Both the position numbers and the translations under genes were made by a program. Shown in pieces: positions 1 through 6,015 of a DNA stretch of 9,634 bases. Numbering within the stretch: position 1 is the stretch's first letter; every line of letters begins with the position of its first letter. Source of the DNA: Faeciplasma sp900553675. Its GTDB lineage: Bacteria; Bacillota; Clostridia; Oscillospirales; Ruminococcaceae. The DNA lies in assembly GCA_958428235.1 (NCBI GenBank), contig CAUAFG010000038.1:1-9634 (forward strand). Direction: 5' to 3'. The notes under the pieces are model-generated. The model worked only from the letters and a program-made list of their open reading frames with translations. It was not told the DNA's origin and ran no database searches.

Positions 1-16
1 CACACTTTCAAGCGTT

Positions 17-22
17 TGTCAA
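17..22 (-). promoter_or_regulatory. Second leftward -35 box at window edge (partial promoter)
   Basis: The minus strand reads TTGACA here. With a 17-nt spacer its -10 box would fall just outside the window, so only the -35 half is visible. It is preceded (minus-strand sense) by a run of alternating A and T tracts at 23-60 that could act as an UP element. Together with the promoter at 104-132 it suggests tandem promoters for a highly expressed transcript. Confidence 0.4.
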
Positions 23-78
23 GTACTTTTTTAAAAGTTTTTTAAAAAATTTTTTCTTGATTTTGTCGTTTTGTGTGG

Positions 79-97
79 GCTGCCGTCTTGCGACAGC
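79..97 (-). other. Hairpin at the 5' end of the leftward transcript
   Basis: Positions 79-85 (gctgccg) pair with 91-97 (cgacagc) around a 5-nt loop, with one position that is a G-U wobble on the minus-strand RNA. It sits exactly where the leftward transcript would begin. No T tract follows on either strand, so it is not an obvious terminator. Confidence 0.4.
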
Positions 98-103
98 TTT
101 CAT

Positions 104-132
104 AATATATCACATTGTGAGTCTAATGTCAA
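104..132 (-). promoter_or_regulatory. Leftward housekeeping promoter
   Basis: On the minus strand, TTGACA (plus-strand 127-132) is followed after exactly 17 nt by TATATT (plus-strand 104-109). That is a perfect -35 box and a five-of-six -10 box for the vegetative sigma factor. The start would be near 97, where the transcript would begin with a hairpin (79-85 pairing with 91-97, one G-U wobble). The gene it drives lies outside the window to the left. Confidence 0.65.
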
Positions 133-327
133 TACCTTTTTTTCGATTTGTTAAAACTGCTTTATGATGTTGAAATTTCTGCGTGCTTATATGGTCATAA
201 TCATCACAAAATGACAACATTGGCGGCTCTGTGATTATATTTTACCTGCTTTTCCCTTATATTTTCAGGAATTTTTGCGCATTGAGGTGAAATAATACTG
301 ATAATTCCAAAAGAAAGGATTAACGTT

Positions 328-1017
328 ATGAAATCTTCAAAAAAGCTTACATTGTATTATATGGTTGTGGCGATGATTCTGTGCGTTGCTACGGTGGTAT
401 GCTTTAAAAACACTGCTCCCCTGCAGCCGCAGGACGCTCAGGTTCTTTCAAAGCTTGGCTCCTCCGGCAAGGAGGTAACCGCCATACAGAACGCCCTTAA
501 GGAGCGCGGTCTTTTTTCGGGAGAAGAAACCGGCTACTACGGCACCAAGACACAAACCGCCGTTAAGAGATTCCAGAAGCAGAAGGGTCTTTCGGTGGAC
601 GGCATTGCGGGACCTCAGACCCTTAACGCCTTGGGCATAACCTCGGGAAGCGTTCCTCAGGCTACAGAGTCTAACATCAACCTGCTTGCAAGGATAATTT
701 CCGCAGAGGCGCGCGGCGAGCCTTACACCGGTCAGGTTGCTGTAGGAGCAGTGGTTCTGAACAGAGTTGAATCTCCCTCCTTCCCCGACACCATTTCGGG
801 AGTTATCTATCAGAACGGCGCGTTCACCGCGATAAACGACGGTCAGTTCTGGGAGCCGGTCGAAGCAGGCTGCTACAATGCCGCCCGCGACGCTTTGAAC
901 GGCTGGGATCCCACCGGCGGAGCTTTGTACTATTACAATCCTGCCAAGACCTCGAACAAGTGGATACGTTCCCGACCGGTAATCACACAGATAGGCGACC
1001 ACCTGTTCTGTTCTTGA
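328..1017 (+). CDS. sleB: SleB-type cell wall hydrolase with peptidoglycan-binding domain
   Basis: A 229-residue protein with a lysine-rich N-terminus and one hydrophobic segment at about residues 8-26, so it is exported or membrane-anchored outside. Residues 44-102 form a PG_binding_1 domain (repeat-type GxxGxxVxxxQ... ending VDGIAGPQTLNAL). Residues 120-229 match the Hydrolase_2/SleB catalytic domain; E127 in SAEARGE aligns with the catalytic glutamate of SleB-type lytic transglycosylases. In the family the enzyme cleaves spore-cortex peptidoglycan between muramic-delta-lactam and N-acetylglucosamine. A CwlJ/SleB-like vegetative hydrolase is the alternative, since I see no ypeB-like partner gene. 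The start is supported by AAGAAAGGA at 311-319, 8 nt before the ATG. No clear terminator follows, so transcription may run on into the luxS region. Confidence 0.88.
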   Translation: MKSSKKLTLYYMVVAMILCVATVVCFKNTAPLQPQDAQVLSKLGSSGKEVTAIQNALKERGLFSGEETGYYGTKTQTAVKRFQKQKGLSVDGIAGPQTLNALGITSGSVPQATESNINLLARIISAEARGEPYTGQVAVGAVVLNRVESPSFPDTISGVIYQNGAFTAINDGQFWEPVEAGCYNAARDALNGWDPTGGALYYYNPAKTSNKWIRSRPVITQIGDHLFCS

Positions 1018-1030
1018 ACAAAAATACCGG

Positions 1031-1059
1031 TTGACACATAAGCCCCTCTATATTATAAT
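1031..1059 (+). promoter_or_regulatory. Consensus promoter of luxS
   Basis: TTGACA at 1031-1036 and TATAAT at 1054-1059 are both perfect consensus with an ideal 17-nt spacer. Transcription should start near 1066, giving a 5' untranslated region of about 83 nt. The -10 box lies inside the left arm of the inverted repeat at 1045-1140, so RNA from this promoter lacks most or all of that arm. Confidence 0.85.
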
Positions 1060-1140
1060 AGTATATACAATATTTTGTGTAAGCCGCTTTTAAGCGACTC
1101 AGCAAGTTGAGTTCCTATACTATTATAATATATAGAGAGG
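1045..1140. repeat. Long inverted repeat spanning the luxS -10 box and ribosome binding site
   Basis: The left arm 1045-1065 and right arm 1116-1140 are complementary: 16 perfect pairs (1050-1065 with 1116-1131), a 4-nt bulge (1132-1135), then 5 more pairs (1045-1049 with 1136-1140). The enclosed 50 nt can form three small hairpins: ACAA/TTGT (1067-1078), CGCT/AGCG (1085-1096) and ACTCA/TGAGT (1097-1112). The left arm contains the -10 box; the right arm contains the AGAGAGG ribosome binding site of luxS. I see no flanking target-site duplication, so a miniature transposable element is possible but not shown. Confidence 0.75.
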
Positions 1141-1148
1141 TTTAAAAC

Positions 1149-1607
1149 ATGGAGAAGATAGCAAGCTTTAAAGTCGACCACAGAAAATTCGGAGTCGGAA
1201 TGTACATATCGCGAATCGACGGGGATATCGTCACCTACGATGTGCGGATGGTTAAGCCCAACGGCGGAAAATACATATCAAATCCCTCGCTCCACACCAT
1301 TGAGCACCTTTTTGCGACCTACGCCCGCTCCTCGGAAGTAAAAGACAGCGTTATTTACGTCGGACCGATGGGCTGCCGCACCGGATTTTATCTTTTGATG
1401 AGGGGAGATAACCGCCCCGCCGCCATAAAGCTGGTGCGTGACAGCTTTAAGTTCATAAGCGAGTTTTCGGGAGAGATTCCCGGAGCCACCGAGCCGGAGT
1501 GCGGAAACTATCTTGAACACGACCTTGATTCCGCTAAAAAGGACGTTCTGCCGCTTCTGAAAGTCCTTGAAGACTACCCCGTTGAAAAGCTGATCTATCC
1601 CGATTGA
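1149..1607 (+). CDS. luxS: S-ribosylhomocysteine lyase (AI-2 synthesis)
   Basis: A 152-residue cytosolic enzyme of the usual LuxS length. It splits S-ribosylhomocysteine into homocysteine and 4,5-dihydroxy-2,3-pentanedione, the precursor of autoinducer-2, within the activated methyl cycle. The metal-binding signature is complete: H49 and H53 in LHTIEHL, and C118 in ECGNYLEHDL. The catalytic pair E52 and C76 (GPMGCRTGFY) matches E57 and C84 of the Bacillus subtilis enzyme. AGAGAGG at 1134-1140 lies 8 nt before the ATG and fixes the start. The gene has its own consensus promoter and its own terminator, so it is probably monocistronic. No mtn/pfs or methionine-cycle gene is visible beside it. 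Confidence 0.97.
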   Translation: MEKIASFKVDHRKFGVGMYISRIDGDIVTYDVRMVKPNGGKYISNPSLHTIEHLFATYARSSEVKDSVIYVGPMGCRTGFYLLMRGDNRPAAIKLVRDSFKFISEFSGEIPGATEPECGNYLEHDLDSAKKDVLPLLKVLEDYPVEKLIYPD

Positions 1608-1628
1608 GAATTTTATATGATGTCACCC

Positions 1629-1671
1629 GCCGCGCCTGAGCTTTACTTTAGGCGCGGCTTTCTCTGTTTTT
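1629..1671 (+). terminator. Rho-independent terminator of luxS
   Basis: Nine perfect, mostly G-C pairs (GCCGCGCCT at 1629-1637 with AGGCGCGGC at 1650-1658) are followed by a T-rich tail ending in TTTTT at 1667-1671. It lies 21 nt after the luxS stop codon. Confidence 0.85.
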
Positions 1672-1801
1672 CAGGCTGAAAGCCATCATAACTGTAAACA
1701 TTTTTATCTTTACGTTTGTGAGAAATGTGAAATTATCCAGAAATAAATGTGAATAACCAACAAAATTTATCTGAATTATGCCGTTAGTAAACATTTGGCG
1801 G

Positions 1802-1829
1802 TTGATTTTTCGTTTTTTTCTGCTATAAT
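1802..1829 (+). promoter_or_regulatory. Promoter of the M23 peptidase gene
   Basis: TTGATT at 1802-1807 and a perfect TATAAT at 1824-1829 are separated by 16 nt. The start would be near 1836, about 68 nt before the coding start. The upstream stretch 1672-1801 is AT-rich and I see no gene in it; the minus-strand open frame there has no recognisable protein features. Confidence 0.65.
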
Positions 1830-1903
1830 AAGATAGCACGGTTGTAACTGTTTTGTAACCAATTCGGTTCATCATTTATTATACGAAAGGAGAGGCGGAT
1901 ATA

Positions 1904-3649
1904 ATGTTCAAGGCAAACCTTTATGCGGGCTTAGCGGCAGTCGCGGGATTTTTGCAGTATACCGGCGGCGTTGTTCTGGATATACTTATAGCCGTCTTGA
2001 AAGCCGTGTTCGGGTTTGTCGGCAGACTGCTTGCCAAAATCTTTTCGTTCATATGGAAATGGCTGACAAAGGAATTTAAGCAGCCGGTTTACGATATATG
2101 GTGCTACATCCTCACCCCGATAGCTCACGCGTTCGGCACTCTTGCCCACGCAAAAATCCAGCTGAAAAAAACCCGCGAGCTTGGTTTTTCACACGCGATA
2201 AAGGTTTTGTGGGGAGCTTTTGAAAAGTTCTTTATAGGACTTATTAAATTCCTGCGGCACACCTTTAATTATATCGCGCCAGCGGTGTGCATAGCTTTTC
2301 TCTTTGCACTGATAAAATATGCCGGGACCCTGCAATATGCGATTTCGGTTGAATACAACGGCAGCGATCTTGGAGTTATCAACAACGCCGCCGACTACGA
2401 TCAGGCACAGGCACTGGTTCAGGACAAAATAACCTACGCCGAGGGCGACGAAGCGGTTATAGAAACCCCGAAATTCTCGGTAAAAATGCTCCAGCACGAC
2501 GATTCGCCGGTGGATACCAACAACCTTTCCGAGCTGATGATAAGCTCGTCTGAGGTAGGAGTTGTGGAGGCATACGGCTTTTACATCAACGATTCCCTTA
2601 TAGGAGTATATAACGAGGAAGAAATGGAAAGAGTCAGAGCCACCCTTGAAGCAAGGCTTGCTCAGTTCTATTCTCAGAACGACGTTTCGGCGCAGTTTTC
2701 GGACAAGGTAGAGATAAATCAGGGAAGATACCTTGAAAACAACCTTGCCGCTGCCGACGGCGCAATCGCATATATAAACGGCACCAAAACGGTAGAGGCA
2801 TTTTACATAGTAAGGCGTGGGGACTCGATATCCTCCATTGCAAAGGAGCTTGGCTACTCTGCCGAACAGCTGAAGGTTGAAAACCCATTCCTGTATAACG
2901 GAATCAACACCGGCGACATGATAACCTACAGCTATGAAGAACCGAATCTGTCGGTTATTACCACCCATTATGAAAAATATGACCGCGTAATCGAGCGCAA
3001 GGTTCAGTATATCAACGATAACGACGAAGAGAAATACACCGAAATCCTTGTTCAGCGCGGCTCTGCCGGAAGCGAAAACGTCACGGCATATGTAACCGAG
3101 GTCAACGGAAAAGAGACTCAGAGGGACATTGTTTCGCGATATACCATTGAGGAAATGGTTCCCATGATAATCCGCACCGGAACCAAGCCGAACGAATCGC
3201 TTGAGGGCAACACCAAGGTTATAGACACCTTGGGAACCTTTATATGGCCGGTCGGATGGGACGGCGGATATTCATATGTAAGCTCGCTTTATGGCTACCG
3301 TTCGTGGGACCACTCCACCCACCGCGCTCTGGACATCGCAGCAAAGCGCGGCACCGAAATATACGCTTCTAACGACGGCGTTGTATCATTTGCCGGAACC
3401 AACGGCGCTTACGGCAAGATGGTGTCAATCGACCATGGTAAGGGCTATGAAACATGGTATGCCCATATGTCGGTTATAGTTGCGGAAAAGGGAGACGTTG
3501 TTAAAAAGGGCGACGTTATCGGCTACGTTGGAATGACCGGCTCGGCTTCGGGCAACCATCTCCACTTTGAGCTGAGGCATCACGACGACAGAATGAACCC
3601 GATATACGCTTTAGGCGGAATCGGAGATCACGAGGTAAGAAATTATTAA
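1904..3649 (+). CDS. Membrane-anchored LysM-G5-M23 peptidoglycan endopeptidase
   Basis: A 581-residue protein. Residues 1-120 are unusual: hydrophobic and amphipathic stretches (about 5-55, then a Lys/Arg-rich part) lead to a clear transmembrane helix at about 123-142. The remainder should face outside. A LysM domain is at about 300-343 (FYIVRRGDSISSIAKELGY), a G5 domain at about 349-428, and an M23 metallopeptidase domain at about 460-575. The zinc site is complete: H473 and D477 (HRALD), H521 (YAHM), and H552/H554 (HLHFEL). M23 enzymes cut peptide cross-bridges in peptidoglycan, here probably in growth, division or sporulation. GAAAGGAG at 1885-1892 precedes the ATG. The architecture resembles clostridial M23/LysM/G5 proteins of unassigned specific role. 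It has its own promoter and terminator. Confidence 0.92.
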   Translation: MFKANLYAGLAAVAGFLQYTGGVVLDILIAVLKAVFGFVGRLLAKIFSFIWKWLTKEFKQPVYDIWCYILTPIAHAFGTLAHAKIQLKKTRELGFSHAIKVLWGAFEKFFIGLIKFLRHTFNYIAPAVCIAFLFALIKYAGTLQYAISVEYNGSDLGVINNAADYDQAQALVQDKITYAEGDEAVIETPKFSVKMLQHDDSPVDTNNLSELMISSSEVGVVEAYGFYINDSLIGVYNEEEMERVRATLEARLAQFYSQNDVSAQFSDKVEINQGRYLENNLAAADGAIAYINGTKTVEAFYIVRRGDSISSIAKELGYSAEQLKVENPFLYNGINTGDMITYSYEEPNLSVITTHYEKYDRVIERKVQYINDNDEEKYTEILVQRGSAGSENVTAYVTEVNGKETQRDIVSRYTIEEMVPMIIRTGTKPNESLEGNTKVIDTLGTFIWPVGWDGGYSYVSSLYGYRSWDHSTHRALDIAAKRGTEIYASNDGVVSFAGTNGAYGKMVSIDHGKGYETWYAHMSVIVAEKGDVVKKGDVIGYVGMTGSASGNHLHFELRHHDDRMNPIYALGGIGDHEVRNY

Positions 3650-3658
3650 GATAATTCG

Positions 3659-3716
3659 GCGGCAGGGCGGACAGTCAGGCAAAAGTGCGTCTGACAATCA
3701 CCTCTGCCGCTTTTTT
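3659..3716 (+). terminator. Terminator after the M23 gene, close to the next start
   Basis: GCGGCAG at 3659-3665 pairs with CTGCCGC at 3704-3710, extended by GG/CC across a one-base bulge, and is followed directly by six T residues (3711-3716). An inner hairpin, GTCAG 3674-3678 with CTGAC 3691-3695, makes it a two-part structure. It ends only 24 nt before the ATG of the acetyltransferase gene, leaving no room for a promoter between them. Confidence 0.78.
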
Positions 3717-3740
3717 GAATGACGAAAGAAGGGCGTCAAC

Positions 3741-4592
3741 ATGAACGAGCTGTACAGTCTTTACAAAAGCTGCTTTTCGGGTGCGGATATCGTCGCTGAG
3801 GACGTCTTTGAAGACGTGCTGCAAAGAAATAAGCAGGCAAACGTAATCACGGAAACTAACCAAAGCGGCAGTCTTATCGGTGCTGCAATAACAGTTAAAG
3901 ACGTGATTGCGGCAATATTTGTCGATAAAAACAGCCGCGGGAATGGCATAGGCTCAAAGCTGCTTGATAAAGCCGAGGAGCATATCCGCCAGCAGGGTAA
4001 TAAAACGGCAGTATTGGGCGGGATGGTGATATATCAGGGCGCACCGATAGCCGGCGATAATATAAGCTTTTTTGAGAAAAGAGGATATCAGGGCGAAGAA
4101 ATCACCGTAAACATGGCGGCAAAGCTTGCGGATTTTGATGCCTCAAAGCTTGACATCTACCCCGCTCCCGATTATATCCGTTTCAGGTACGAAAAGCCGG
4201 AGGAGCATGAAAAGCTTTTAAAGGCAATCGAATCGGTCGAGCCGAACTGGGTGCAGTATTTCAGCAAGCCCTCCCCAAAAAGCCGTATAAAAACGCTTAT
4301 CGCCGAGGATATAAGAAACGGCGCAATAGCGGGATTTGTAACAACCGAGCCGAACGCCGCAACCTTTGAGCATGACGGTCTTATAACCGGCTCGATGGGC
4401 TGCGTGGGTGTGGTTCCGGAATACAGGCGGCTGGGAATAGGTCTGCGAATGGTCGCCGACGGTATGCAAAAGCTGAAAGAGCAGGGAGATCAGGCGGTCG
4501 AGCTTACATATATAGTGCTGACCGACTGGTATTCGCGGCTGGGCTTAAAGATATGCTCGCGGCAGTGGATGGCTAAGAAAAAGCTGATATAA
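3741..4592 (+). CDS. Tandem-domain GNAT family N-acetyltransferase
   Basis: A 283-residue cytosolic protein with two GNAT-like halves. The first acetyl-CoA binding motif is at about residues 60-80 (FVDKNSRGNGIGSKLL, fitting R/QxxGxG/A); the second is at about 222-240 (VGVVPEYRRLGIGLRM). Both halves keep the pyrophosphate-loop glycines, so either could bind acetyl-CoA. The substrate cannot be read from the sequence; an amino group on a small molecule or protein is the family expectation. AGAAGGG at 3727-3733, 7 nt before the ATG, supports the start. No promoter fits between the preceding terminator and this gene, so expression probably depends on read-through from the M23 transcript. It is convergent with the regulator gene to its right. 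Confidence 0.85.
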   Translation: MNELYSLYKSCFSGADIVAEDVFEDVLQRNKQANVITETNQSGSLIGAAITVKDVIAAIFVDKNSRGNGIGSKLLDKAEEHIRQQGNKTAVLGGMVIYQGAPIAGDNISFFEKRGYQGEEITVNMAAKLADFDASKLDIYPAPDYIRFRYEKPEEHEKLLKAIESVEPNWVQYFSKPSPKSRIKTLIAEDIRNGAIAGFVTTEPNAATFEHDGLITGSMGCVGVVPEYRRLGIGLRMVADGMQKLKEQGDQAVELTYIVLTDWYSRLGLKICSRQWMAKKKLI

Positions 4593-4596
4593 TTTC

Positions 4597-4638
4597 AAAA
4601 ACAACTACCCTTGTCTGAGACAAAGGCAGTTGTTTTTT
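4597..4638. terminator. Bidirectional terminator between convergent genes
   Basis: AAAAACAACT at 4597-4606 pairs with AGTTGTTTTT at 4628-4637, and the inner CCTTGTC pairs with GACAAAGG with one extra A. The A run on the left and T run on the right give a T-tailed hairpin on both strands. It sits 5 nt after the acetyltransferase stop and 14 nt after the stop of the convergent regulator gene, so it can end both transcripts. Confidence 0.88.
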
Positions 4639-4651
4639 CTTACTATATATC

Positions 4652-5791
4652 TCACTCGAAGCATTCCTTAAGCTGTGGGTCGGCATTAATAAGCTCTTTC
4701 AGATTATCGGGTATTAATTCCAGCCAGCTCTTCCAAGGCATATCAGAGTCTGTCGGAAAATTTTCACTTGGAAATGTAACCTTTGAAAACAGCGGCGCGG
4801 TATATTTATATTCGTCATTACCTTCACAGCGGATGGAATTATAAAGCCCGTTATGCTCGTAAGCCTTGCGGAAATACTCCAACGCCTTTTCTGCTCCCTC
4901 TCCGAAACGGGCTTCATATATTGCCGCGTGCAGATAAAGGTCGCATATGTGAGAATGAGCCAATCCACACCTGCCGTCGCTGAATACCGATTCGTAAAGA
5001 TTTGCAAGCCCCAAAAACAGCCTGATACTCTCGGGAGAGGTAAAAAGCGGAACCTTGGTGCTGACTGCATAGACTATCACTCGTTTAATCTCTGTCAGCA
5101 GCGCGATAATGGCTTCGCCGCAGTATCTGTCGCGCTCCTCTGCGTCGGCAGCCTTGGTTAATAGCAATTCCCGGCTTGAAATAATAGAGTCCCGGCTTGC
5201 CGCCAGCGCCTTGGCTTTGTCGTAATAGCCCATTTTTGCATAGGTAATTACCATCATCATAACGATTGTATCCCTGTCCTCGGCAGGGATATCCATACCT
5301 AAGACCTTTTCAAAGACCTTAATCTCTTCCTGCCAGTAGATGTTGCCGCCGTTGTACTCGGTATCCTCATGGGCATAATCCGAGCCGTCCTTTGTATAGC
5401 TCCGCGCGCCGTACTTCTTCCAGCCGTGCATACTTAAAGCATATCCGAGCTTAATAAGCACCTGCGGCTCAGACGGGAATTCCTCCGCCGCCGAGCGGAG
5501 CATTTCAACGCACTCGGTCATGTCACCCTGCTCGTTTATTGCTTTCTCCGCCCTTACAAGGATACTCTGAAGCTTTGCCTGACGGTCGCTGCTGTATCCG
5601 AACAGCTCATCTATGCTGACGTTAAAGTAATTTGCAATTGCGGGTATCATCTCCATATCGGGATATCCGCCGCTTGCTTCCCAGCGTGAAACCGCCTGAT
5701 TTGTAACTCCAAGGGCGTTAGCCAGATCCTCCTGCTTTCGCCCATCGCGCTGCCGAAGCTGTCTGATTTTATTGCCTATTTCTATCTGCAT
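4652..5791 (-). CDS. XRE-family regulator with TPR-like C-terminal domain
   Basis: A 379-residue protein. Residues 5-62 are a Cro/CI-type helix-turn-helix (IRQLRQRDGRKQEDLANALGV, then recognition helix TNQAVSRWEASGGYP). The rest is mainly helical, with TPR-like stretches at about 93-119, 177-200 and 281-313 (YEARFGEGAEKALEYFRKAYE). This layout resembles peptide-sensing regulators of the RRNPP type, but also many uncharacterised clostridial XRE proteins, so a ligand cannot be assigned. The start is firm: GGAGGT at 5798-5803 lies 6 nt upstream of the ATG. It has its own promoter with a palindrome at the predicted transcription start, suggesting autoregulation. It lies 222 nt downstream of the ABC exporter genes on the same strand and may regulate them; that link is inference. 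Confidence 0.85.
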   Translation of the reverse strand: MQIEIGNKIRQLRQRDGRKQEDLANALGVTNQAVSRWEASGGYPDMEMIPAIANYFNVSIDELFGYSSDRQAKLQSILVRAEKAINEQGDMTECVEMLRSAAEEFPSEPQVLIKLGYALSMHGWKKYGARSYTKDGSDYAHEDTEYNGGNIYWQEEIKVFEKVLGMDIPAEDRDTIVMMMVITYAKMGYYDKAKALAASRDSIISSRELLLTKAADAEERDRYCGEAIIALLTEIKRVIVYAVSTKVPLFTSPESIRLFLGLANLYESVFSDGRCGLAHSHICDLYLHAAIYEARFGEGAEKALEYFRKAYEHNGLYNSIRCEGNDEYKYTAPLFSKVTFPSENFPTDSDMPWKSWLELIPDNLKELINADPQLKECFE

Positions 5792-5847
5792 AAGCTTACC
5801 TCCGTATTATTCTTATTTTCGTTTCAGACGAGAATCAGCATTTATTT

Positions 5848-5855
5848 CACCGGTG
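5848..5855. promoter_or_regulatory. Candidate operator CACCGGTG
   Basis: A perfect 8-bp palindrome, CACCGGTG, lies at the predicted transcription start of the regulator gene, 7 nt downstream of its -10 box, with partly symmetric AT-rich flanks. A repressor bound there would block initiation. XRE proteins often bind such dyads in their own promoters, so autoregulation is plausible. No second copy of the full 8-mer was noticed elsewhere in the window. Confidence 0.4.
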
Positions 5856-5862
5856 TAATTAT

Positions 5863-5891
5863 ATTATAACCTGCGCGGAAACGGTTTTCAA
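5863..5891 (-). promoter_or_regulatory. Promoter of the XRE regulator
   Basis: On the minus strand, TTGAAA (plus-strand 5886-5891) precedes a perfect TATAAT (plus-strand 5863-5868) by exactly 17 nt. Transcription should start near 5856, giving a leader of about 65 nt before the regulator's ATG. Confidence 0.72.
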
Positions 5892-5950
5892 TGATAAATT
5901 CGTTGTTTATCGGTAAACGAATGCTTGTATGGATCAATAATATGCCACTT

Positions 5951-5969
5951 TTTGCAGCTTTTCTGCAAA
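5951..5969. other. Small hairpin downstream of the ABC operon
   Basis: TTTGCAG at 5951-5957 pairs with CTGCAAA at 5963-5969 around a 5-nt loop. It lacks a T tract on the minus strand, so it is not a standard terminator by itself. It follows the larger hairpin at 5975-6008 in minus-strand sense and may form part of the 3' end of the ABC operon. Confidence 0.35.
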
Positions 5970-5974
5970 TCGGT

Positions 5975-6015
5975 TCGAGCTTCCCGAAAGCAAATTCGGG
6001 AAGCTCGATGTTTTT
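5975..6015. terminator. Strong hairpin at the end of the ABC operon
   Basis: A 14-bp perfect stem (5975-5988 with 5995-6008) closes a 6-nt loop and begins 5 nt beyond the last ABC stop codon (minus sense). The only T run (TTTTT at 6011-6015) is on the plus-strand side. On the minus strand the stem is followed by AACCGATTT, with no U tract. It therefore looks like an intrinsic terminator for plus-strand RNA, although no convincing plus-strand gene lies upstream. For the minus-strand operon it may instead protect or form a 3' end. Confidence 0.55.

Larger units (their letters stand above)
1..327. other. Gene-free left edge with leftward promoters
   Basis: No coding region can be supported here. 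The part nearest the edge holds promoter elements reading leftward, annotated separately. Positions 23-60 are almost pure A/T with alternating T and A runs, resembling an UP element for the leftward -35 box at 17-22. Positions 133-327 must contain the promoter of the rightward sleB-like gene, but I see no convincing consensus. The best candidate is ATGACA at 211-216 with TTATAT at 235-240 (18-nt spacer), which is weak. A sporulation sigma factor could be used instead, but I could not match a SigF or SigG consensus cleanly. Confidence 0.6.

Noticed and set aside
211..240. ATGACA-18-TTATAT as the sleB promoter
   Set aside because: Both boxes are imperfect and the region is AT-rich, so chance matches are likely; mentioned only as a candidate.
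448..1002. Long minus-strand open frame opposite the sleB-like gene (184 codons)
   Set aside because: It is the shadow of a clear SleB-domain gene, with no recognisable domain and no ribosome binding site context.
1045..1140. Miniature inverted-repeat transposable element
   Set aside because: The terminal inverted repeats fit, but no target-site duplication flanks them and no second copy is in the window, so I kept it only as a repeat with a regulatory hypothesis.
1648..1875. 75-codon minus-strand frame in the gap between luxS and the M23 gene
   Set aside because: It covers the luxS terminator and the M23 promoter, is Lys/Phe/Ile-rich as expected from AT-rich noncoding DNA, and shows no domain.
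2189..2968. 259-codon minus-strand frame opposite the M23 gene
   Set aside because: It lies wholly inside the M23 gene, whose LysM and zinc motifs are intact; composition and lack of motifs mark it as a shadow.
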